From positions 24,886,001 to 24,950,000 of the forward strand of contig OX621238.1 in assembly GCA_951640165.1 (NCBI GenBank): a DNA stretch of 64,000 nt, given 5' to 3'. This document shows positions 56,554-64,000 of the stretch, piece after piece. Origin of the DNA: Pseudoips prasinana. Taxonomy: Eukaryota; Arthropoda; Insecta; Lepidoptera; Nolidae. Both the position numbers and the translations under genes were made by a program. Within the stretch, counting starts at the first letter, position 1; each line of letters begins with the position of its first letter. Under the pieces are notes generated by a model, which ran no database searches, was not told where the DNA came from, and saw only the letters and a program-made list of their open reading frames with translations.

Positions 56554-58145
56554 CACACATCAACACAATCTAGGGATATTGAACATTTCATTGATTATCT
56601 AGAAAACTATAAACATTTTGTTATGACTGTAAATGGAAGAATTAAAGATAATTTCATGGCCGATATTTAAACATTAACAACACGATGCGATTTTGTTTTT
56701 CTAATTAATAAAAGTCTTAAATTAATTAAGCCATAGAAAATTACTGAGTGAACAAAAACATTTTATTCTTATAAAATTATTCAATCGAATTAAATGAATA
56801 AAAATCTTACCAAATCTGATAATCAGTAATCGGTATTTCCTCCTCTAACATTAATCACACAGCGGCAACGATTTTCCATACTTAAAATTAAGGTGTCAAT
56901 GTCTTGCTGGGGTATGCAGTCCCAAGTTCTTTTTAAATGTTCGAAAAGTTGTTCTTCTGTTGTCAAGTTGGGCGGAAAATCCCTCAATGCTCTTCGCTGT
57001 AACATGTCCCAGGCGTGTTCAATTGGGTTTAAGTCTGGCGACTGTGGAGGCCAATCTAATACCTGAACATCGTGTTCTCGAAGGGCGGCCCTCACCAGCC
57101 GCGCTGTATGGGAAGGTGCATTGTCATGCATGAGCTGAAATTCTTGCCCCGTTAGGGCCCTGAGCGGGACAATGACACGTTCTACTACCTCCTCACGGTA
57201 TCTATGGGCAGTCATGCTGCCCTGAATCCAAATGAGTTGGGTTCGTCCGCCGATTCGTATTCCTGCCCACACCATAATTGTCCCGCCTTGGTAAGAGTGG
57301 ACCTCCTGTGGATGTCGGAGACGGCTGACCCTGCCTGGAGTTCTCCAAACGCGTGTTCGTCTCGAATCTGGATGAAATCCATAGCGGGACTCATCAGTGA
57401 ACAGCACCAATGACCATTGTTGATCACTCCATGTCAAATGTTCTTGAGCCCATAAAAGTCGCCTACCGCGATTGCCACGTCGCAGCGCTGGGACTCGTAG
57501 CGGTCTGCGAGCATGAAGACCAACTTCATGCAGCCTCCTTCGCACGGTTTGGTCGCTCACCAGCAGCTGCTGACCCTCCTGGAGCCTTTGCACTAGTTGC
57601 ATCGCTGTGATATTGGGTAGTCTTCTGGCGGTCATTTGGAGAAATCGATCCTGTCTCTGAGTGGTAACACGATATCTACCTGTGTGCCGTTCTGCCACAT
57701 CTCCAGTAGCGCGATAACGTGACCACAGCCTGGATACCACATTTTGGCTTGTGCCCAGAGACTCAGCAACGACGCGTTGAATAGCACCGTTTTGTAACAT
57801 GCCAACTGCCCGTAACATTTCATCTCGACTCAAATGATGGCGTGGCATGACGCTAAAAAGCTTACACAACCAATTGAGAAAAGAAAATAAAACAATTTAT
57901 CAGGTTTTCTTCAATTAACACGCAAAAAAAATGTTAATGCAACTTCTTGAAATTAGATACAACTCAAGATTGCGCTGTGCTTTGCGTGTTTTCATTTGTT
58001 TCTCATTTTAATTTATAAATTTTGAATAAAGAATAGACAAGGTTTAAATCTGTAAATAAACTTTTTAAGGAAACTAAATAGGTTTTAAACAATAAAGCCA
58101 TGTTTGATTTCAAAATAACGTATCCCTAGACTTTGTTGATGTGTG
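56554..58145 (-). mobile_element. Tc1-type transposon, apparently complete
   Basis: Inverted ends CACACATCAACACAATCTAG at 56554 and the complement ending at 58145 (CTAGACTTTGTTGATGTGTG, with two or so mismatches) are flanked by TA on each side. Length 1.59 kb is normal for Tc1 elements. It contains one transposase frame. Confidence 0.9.
56823..57848 (-). CDS. Tc1 transposase, DD34E, uninterrupted
   Basis: Cut-and-paste transposase of 341 aa starting at the ATG at 57848 (MPRHHLSRDEM); an upstream in-frame TTG is not needed. An N-terminal paired-type helix-turn-helix (RVVAESLGTSQNVVSRLWSR) is followed by an Arg-rich linker (TGRYRVTT) and the catalytic domain. The triad is D152 (LFTDESRYGF), D242 (MHDNAPSHTA) and E277 (SPDLNPIEHAWD), with exactly 34 residues between the second and third. 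No frameshift or stop is visible. Its G+C content is higher than the flanking DNA, consistent with a recent arrival. Confidence 0.95.
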   Translation of the reverse strand: MPRHHLSRDEMLRAVGMLQNGAIQRVVAESLGTSQNVVSRLWSRYRATGDVAERHTGRYRVTTQRQDRFLQMTARRLPNITAMQLVQRLQEGQQLLVSDQTVRRRLHEVGLHARRPLRVPALRRGNRGRRLLWAQEHLTWSDQQWSLVLFTDESRYGFHPDSRRTRVWRTPGRVSRLRHPQEVHSYQGGTIMVWAGIRIGGRTQLIWIQGSMTAHRYREEVVERVIVPLRALTGQEFQLMHDNAPSHTARLVRAALREHDVQVLDWPPQSPDLNPIEHAWDMLQRRALRDFPPNLTTEEQLFEHLKRTWDCIPQQDIDTLILSMENRCRCVINVRGGNTDY

Positions 58146-58625
58146 TATATGTAAATAAAAATATGTTAGTATTTATTTGCTGTTTTTTTTATTGTAATAA
58201 TTATTTCAAACCTTGTTAGTACATAACAAATACAAGGATTTATTGTGTGAACCAATTTTAAAATTATCATGATAACAATGTGTATTGAATGTCAACAGGT
58301 GATTGGGATGATAACTATAACTACTTAAGTGGGTATCAAACTGTGCTTAGAACACCACCGTTTAATGAATTATAACATCTAAAATATAGAATACTTTTAA
58401 ACATGTTCTAGATTAATATTTTGGGAACAAATTACTTTATCAAGAATTTATCCAAACAGGTACCTACTATAACTTTGTGAAAATTATTTCAGGAAAGTAT
58501 AATCACAAAGAGTTTCCACGGTGACAAAATCTTGCCGACAGAAGAACCCCACGAAAAATAAATACTTAATTTAATTATTCGTAATTTCTTGCGCAACAAG
58601 CATCAATTATATTATTAAACTACAT
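58146..58625. other. Intergenic DNA between Tc1 and HCCS
   Basis: AT-rich, nothing recognised. It presumably contains the HCCS 3'UTR on the minus strand. Confidence 0.4.
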
Positions 58626-61536
58626 CTAACTGTTCGTCAGCTTAGAGTTTTCTTTGGAACCAATGAGTTCGTAGCGATATCTCATGTAGAATACTTTCAT
58701 CCTATCCCAAACATTGTCGACCGAGTCGAGCGCAGGCCTGACGTCCAGCAAGGCAAACTCATATTTCTTATCAACCTCTCCGCCATCATAGTAATCAATG
58801 ATATAGCGCACATCTTTACCGCACCGATCAACAATCCAGTCGTGTCTATCGAAAGGCAGCTCATATCTGTAAAAACATTCAGAAATGAGAAGTTTGCAAA
58901 TGTCACAATTTGCTTCTAGTAAGGAAGTGGAAACTATAGGTGAACGCGCACAGGTCCGCGTCGAAGGAGCCGCACGCTCCGTAGTCATAGCATTTTATAA
59001 ATCTTTATAGGAAATAGTATGCATCATCGTGCACATATTCGAGCCAAACCATCCGCATTTCCATAAAGCAAGTGCACGAGGCCATGTGGAAATTAGATGA
59101 TTGCTCCTTCGGCGCCAACCTGTGCGCGTTCCCCTTAAGGTTACTTTAATATAACAACCCCTTATTCATAGTATAATATACATATATCGGACAGTTGTAA
59201 TATCAACATACCCAAGCCAAGACCTTATTCGCGCCCTGGGACTGTAGTCTGACGCCTTGCCTCCAAAACTCTTCAGTCTGGGATGACCACACTCCTTAGC
59301 ATGCAATGCCTCCCATTTTAATACTTCTTGCCAAGCCTGAAAGTTAAACAGTACCCTGGATGTCATTTGCATATTTGTATTCATGAGCACCATACATTAT
59401 TAAAGAGTTTAATACCTTTTGATGTCACACCTTTATTATCACAAAACGATTGGTTTATACATTGCACTTACAAAGTAAGGCCCGGCGCCCACTATTGGTG
59501 GGCATCGGTGCGGCTCGGTACAGCTCGGGCGCCTTACGTGCGGCTTAGGGCTCCTGAGAGCTGCGTCGGGCGACTTCGGGCTGCCTCGGCAGCCGTAAGC
59601 ACCTAAATTCTTAAGGGTCCACGTTTCTCCTCTTCTTCAGCAAGATGAACAATGAGAAATAAGTCCCAATCCACCATTATAAATACACACGCACAACTGT
59701 TTTCACGTAACGTTACGACTGTTCTGCGATGTTTCTGCGCCCGAACTATTCTGAGACTCCCCAAAATCTGCCGAGGCAGCTGTCAGGCGCCCGAGTTGTA
59801 CACAGATAGTGGGCGCCGGGCCTAAAGGTTCTTTAGACCACTTCAAAATTAACCCCAAGATAAACTGTAGAACATTGAAGGAAAAAATATTAAAAGTATA
59901 CAGTATTAAACATAGTAACCAGCCAGTGTCCTCACCAGTCCAAGTGATTCGCAAGGTTAACTGAAGGGGTTTATCATAGGGGTGTTAAGCTGTCAGTTTC
60001 AGTCAGAAGTTTCAAATACAACAGACATTACGCCATGTGAGAGGCTTATTGTACAGCATGATCAGTAAATATTATAAATTCCTAACCCAATAATATTACA
60101 CAACTATATAAAAAATCTTTCAAAATACCTATTTACCTGTTCATTATTAGCATTATGAATCTTTATAATATCTTCCATGTCCTTCTGTTTAATTTCTTCA
60201 TCCTTCCAGCGCCAGCCTTTGCGGAGCATAGCATTCCAGAACATCTGCTGGCTGGGGTACACCCAGAACTCTGTGGAGCCATCAGGCATAGAACGAGGGA
60301 TTGATGACACTTGGCGCTGTGTGGGGAGCTCAAATGGTTGATCAGGGGCAGGTTGTTGGTTGGCAGGTGGCATCTACAAAATCAATGTATATTAAAAACA
60401 AAACTTTGTAATACAGGATAGCCCTTAGTTTAACCATATGCCAGAAATTTCATTTGGTGGGACCTTAGAATGAGAATAATCTGATTGTTCAGTGATAATT
60501 CAAATAATATTATTTTTTTTCTTCATTGTTTCATCTCAATAATGATTACTAATAGAATTTTATAGTGATCATACAATAATTTTCTATTATTAATGAACTA
60601 ATTAGAATGTATTAAAATATAACCATTGGGACAAAGCTGAAGGAAAATCTTTAAGTTAAGCAATGCAATATAACTTGTTCAATAAAAAAAAAAATTGGGT
60701 AGGTATATATAATTTTGCAAATAATATCTTTAATTTAAAATAAAATCAACTATGACACAGTTTGCAATATATTATATGCATTTTATAGAAAAAAAATTAT
60801 TGTGGAACAAAATCACATTTATCGCATCAAATAATATACTTCTTTTGATTAAGTTTAAAATCTGTAAATATGACTGCATTCATTTGTTTTCAATAAATTC
60901 CTATCTCACTTATAACTAACTCTCACATAAAACTTAAGGAACAAAACGGGCCAATTATGTGTAAGAGGGGAAGTTGGGCAGGCTCTCAGGCATCTCTTTG
61001 TTTTGATATTAGCAGAAAAAATATATCAAAATAGCATTATTTTGCTGATATTACTTTACATAATTTTTGTTACTATAAGTCATGTAATTACATATCCATA
61101 CAATTGACTGCCATAAACATGACCCTGTTTGTTATCGTGCCAGAATGCAACACACATATTTGGGTTGGTAGATTTGGATAAAATACAGGGCAGAACAGCT
61201 AAGGAATCTGAGAGTTCTTTTATATAGATTATACACTGCTAGCTTTCGTAATTATGGAAATCTGGTGGAATACCTGCAATAGAAAAATAAGCCCCTCTAT
61301 TGTGGTATATATAAGATATAACTTGGGGACCTTATTTTGCGTGTCCTTGAAAATTTACTTACCATGTTAAACGGGTTTATGTCATTTCCGTGCTGGACGG
61401 GGCACTCCGAAACTTTCTTGGTTTCTGCTGTTTTTTCTTCTGTTTTTTTGTGCATTGGACATTCTGGTGGCGGATTCGCATTACTCCCGACATTCGGCAA
61501 ATTAACACCAGCTTCGGCTGACACTGAATTACCCAT
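58626..61536 (-). CDS. HCCS: Holocytochrome c synthase (cytochrome c heme lyase)
   Basis: Mitochondrial intermembrane-space enzyme that attaches heme to apocytochrome c. Exons: 61363-61536 (ATG), 60137-60373, 59212-59336 and 58626-58866 (TAG), giving 258 aa against 268 in human. Two Cys-Pro heme regulatory motifs are at C26-P27 (ECPMHKK) and C45-P46 (ECPVQHG). The core follows: [31 protein letters not shown] with H131 at the position of the human heme-ligating His154, [47 protein letters not shown] and [19 protein letters not shown]. The start is [10 protein letters not shown]; the upstream TTG is ignored. Introns 2 and 3 carry a MITE and a 29-bp inverted repeat. Confidence 0.97.
58942..59131. 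repeat. 29-bp inverted repeat in HCCS intron 3
   Basis: GAACGCGCACAGGT... (58942-58970) pairs with 59103-59131 with 3 mismatches in 29. The 132-bp spacer is unremarkable. Likely a small MITE filling most of the 345-bp intron. Confidence 0.7.
59479..59822. mobile_element. 344-bp MITE with 17-bp perfect ends and TAA duplication (HCCS intron 2)
   Basis: The ends GGCCCGGCGCCCACTAT and exact complement are flanked by TAA at 59476-59478 and 59823-59825. A 3-bp TAA duplication is the PIF/Harbinger preference. The interior repeats GGCTCGG/CTGCCTCGGCAG words. No ORF. Confidence 0.85.
60374..61362 (-). other. HCCS intron 1
   Basis: About 1 kb of AT-rich sequence without recognised repeats or coding signal. 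Confidence 0.6.
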
Positions 61537-61939
61537 ATTTGTCAAATTATCCTATCGTCTTACGTAAGTTATTTATAGGTTATTTCACAAGGCAAAGTAC
61601 ATTTTGACGCAAGGTCAAGTGTCTATAATAATTTTACGAGTAAACGGGTGTTTATTTAGTAATAAAGATGTTTTCCTTGTAAAGAAATTTTATCCACATG
61701 AAATTTCGATAATTTACCACCACACAGATAACACTACACAAGTGCGGAGCGACCAAAGAGTAGATTAGTATATACGGGAGTGACAGACAGACGACGAGTT
61801 TTCCTTTGTAGTTCAAATACTCTTTGGTTTTCCTCTGATGTTGCCAAATCTTTGAAAATATTCCCTTTTTTTTCACTTCACGGAATAATAAATGATCTGT
61901 CAAAAATATGAATTTTATATAAATTATACAAAAATATAT

Positions 61940-62095
61940 TTAGAACCGGCAGACGCAGCGTTGCTACAAGAGCAAGGCCCTCTACAAGATGGACAGATGA
62001 TCTCGTGAAGGTAGCTGGATGCAGGTTGCGTAAGACCGGCAATTGTGGAGATCTTTGTCCAGCAGTGGACGCCTTCCAGATCATGTAAATTATAT
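61940..62095 (+). repeat. LINE 3'-end fragment upstream of HCCS
   Basis: Same family as 1-205 and 53057-53276: GAACCGGCAGACGCAGCGTT, CTACAAGATGGACAGATGAT, GACCGGCAATTGTGGAGATC and TTTGTCCAGCAGTGGACG. It lacks the GATGAT tail. It lies 0.4 kb upstream of the HCCS start codon. Confidence 0.75.
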
Positions 62096-62600
62096 TTTTA
62101 AGACTTAAGAATTATTACTGAACTTATAATTAATGAAAATATTTTGATTGTAAATGATTTTTAGGTTGCTTTCCCTTTGTTTTAGGCAACATTTTCGATA
62201 TGGCAACACTTACTCTCAACTTTAATTTATAGTAAAAAAAAAAAAAACACTGTGATATATTTTTATTTAAATATAAGTAGGTAATTATTTGTGTAATTGA
62301 ACTATTTTTGCACATTGCGGCAGCGGAAATCTCAGCCAGTCTTTTCACAACTAAGTTACTGAATCCATTATTTATAAAGTTTGGCTCCTATGAGAGTTTA
62401 TTGTACCCTGGGGAAGCACATAAGTTACTTTAGAAACCACTGCTGAGATCAACTCTTTAAGAGCGAAGCAACAGGCAGGAACTTAATTAAATAATTTTTT
62501 GGGAAATATTAAATAAAACAATTTAATATACATAATATCAACAATAATCTATTTATTATTTCTAATGTTTATAAACTCTCAATTTATAAGTATCTGATAT

Positions 62601-64000
62601 TTATTTCTTTTTCATATATTTCAAATATTTCTTAGCATTGAAGTCATCTTGAATGTCTTCAGTAATTCTTACTTTCTTCTTTGGCTTCCTTTTTTCTAGT
62701 CTCATTTTCCTTTCTTCTTCAGTCAACTTGGATAAATCTAACGGCAACTGAAAATAAAATAAACCATAAATCCATACATTACATAAAATTTAAAGCATAG
62801 ATAATCATCATTTTAAGTAAGCTTATTATTACTTGTATTCATAAATGATCTCACGAAATACTTAACTAAATTAAGAATTTTATGCTTTTTTTTAATGAGG
62901 TTTATTTTAGAACATATAAGGCAGTGGCAGTGTTAAAAATGTTTTCATCACCATTATTTGCATATTCAAGTCCACAAGCTTGCAAGTATATGAGGCGATG
63001 AAAAATGTTTTTGTAACAGCATGTGTTGCAACAGTTATTTAAACTATGTAGTGGTAACCTCAACTATATTCAACCAGCAAGTGTACTACAGGAGGGTCAT
63101 ATTATAAATTTTCTAGTGTCGGTGTCGGCATCGTAAAAATTCACTCTCATCATTTTTCTCCATCGCACCAAAAGAAGTATAACTTCAATAATAATATCCT
63201 GAGACATTATTTACACATGGCCATCTGATCCATCATCATCATCCATCTTAATGCATTGCAATTATGTTAAAAAGTTGTATTCTACTATTGCATCTTAAAT
63301 TGACTGTAAATATGTAATATGTGCACATGATAACTATTTGTATGACCCATATAAATTTGTGTGTGGGTAGTTTCAGTCCCCGGATGGCATTTTTGTTTTG
63401 TTGCCTTGATACAGGGATTTATATAACTTATGAAGGTTATGAATTAAAACAATACTGCATCTACTTTCTCTGCTGTATGATGTGATACTAATCAATTCGG
63501 TGTTAATCCAATTCATTATCACAAAAATGTCCTAATAATACATGTGGATTATTATGTAATGTTAAAACATACATGCTTTTAAATGGAATAAAGTATATAT
63601 GACATAATCTGTATGAAGCCATGTTATTTTGAGGATTGTTTTTTACATACTAAGACAATGTTATCCTATTAAAGTGTGCTGCAGTGTTCTTATAGTTTTT
63701 AAAAGAAATATTTATTTTAAAAAAAGAAGTCCTGTAAGTAACAAACCTATGCATACAAGAATAGCATCAGTGTTTTTTTAGTGGGGTGAGCACCAAATAT
63801 AGAGTAAAAGGTAATAGATAATACATGTAAATACTTAAAGAGAAATTGCATCAATAAAATAGTGCTGCTTGAAAATTTTGCACAATGTATCATTAAACTT
63901 TATATGTTCTCTGTTTCTGGCTTTAATGTGTTTATTTGGCGGTCGAAATATTTCGGAAACAAACCTTAATAATTTTTCTAGGTTCATGATACCGAATGTT
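62601..64000 (-). CDS. mRpL55: Mitochondrial ribosomal protein L55, C-terminal exons
   Basis: Structural protein of the large mitoribosomal subunit. Two exons are visible: 63965-64000 (continues beyond the window; NIRYHEPRKIIK) and 62601-62747 (LPLDLSKLTEEERKMRLEKR, then VRITEDIQDDFNAKKYLKYM and KKK-stop). They join in phase 0 across a 1.2-kb intron. The 'RYHEPR...LPLDL--LTEEER' order is the L55 signature, and the Lys-rich tail is usual. The N-terminal targeting part lies outside. The gene ends about 1.1 kb upstream of the HCCS start on the same strand. Confidence 0.9.
62748..63964 (-). other. mRpL55 last intron
   Basis: AT-rich. 63195-63400 has pieces of the tRNA-like SINE family seen at 29345 and 35775 (ATCCTGAGACATTATTTACA, CATGGCCATCTGATCC, TATGACCCATATAAATTTGT). 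Nothing else recognised. Confidence 0.5.

Noticed and set aside
57204..57610. Plus-strand frames across the Tc1 element
   Set aside because: Shadows of the minus-strand transposase, which has the full DD34E signature.

Overview
This 64 kb window is AT-rich animal nuclear DNA, almost certainly from a moth or butterfly (Lepidoptera). Protein-coding exons are short and bounded by GT/AG introns. Their products are insect-like orthologues of conserved animal proteins. The rest is dense with repeats I recognise as typical of Lepidoptera: tRNA-derived SINEs, RTE-like 3' ends, LINE ends with GATGAT tails, and MITEs carrying an ACCGACTTCAAAAA-type end.

Six host genes were reconstructed exon by exon, with reading phase closing at every junction. 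(1) 1125-3095 (+): 3' exons of the cAMP phosphodiesterase dunce/PDE4; the upstream exons lie outside. (2) 23124-33609 (+): complete methionine aminopeptidase 2, 8 exons, 470 aa. (3) 39712-47358 (-): complete Nudix hydrolase with an N-terminal DUF4743-type region, 7 exons, 327 aa. (4) 48988-54468 (+): complete BRE/BRCC45 (BABAM2), 7 exons, 367 aa, head to head with the Nudix gene. (5) 58626-61536 (-): complete holocytochrome c synthase, 4 exons, 258 aa. (6) 62601-64000 (-): the last two exons of mitochondrial ribosomal protein L55. They are housekeeping genes of different pathways, with no sign of shared function.

The gene-poor interval 6.8-23 kb is a layered transposon graveyard. An old LINE (9.4-12.7 kb, minus) was hit by a second LINE (9942-11394, 10-bp target-site duplication TAATGTTCGT) and by a GC-rich poly(A) element (11887-12256, 10-bp duplication ATTACAGTCA). 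Next come a 2.1 kb unit with matching inverted ends (12721-14815), a 713-bp fold-back element with 165-bp arms (14865-15577), a 57-bp minisatellite (15868-16200) and a jockey-like LINE with an unbroken 865-aa EN/RT frame (19545-22142). Between 54.6 and 58.2 kb lie a hAT-type element (8-bp duplication, itself containing a decayed mariner) and a Tc1 element with an uninterrupted DD34E transposase.

The most unusual signal is a set of more than ten unrelated, mostly perfect hairpins with arms of 12-35 bp. They sit in introns, old LINEs and transposons. They do not share sequence and so are not one repeat family. At 11336-11396 the hairpin sits exactly at the 5' junction of a LINE insertion. I read them as snap-back or template-switch scars, but that is inference. 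No CRISPR, rRNA gene or convincing free-standing tRNA gene was seen.
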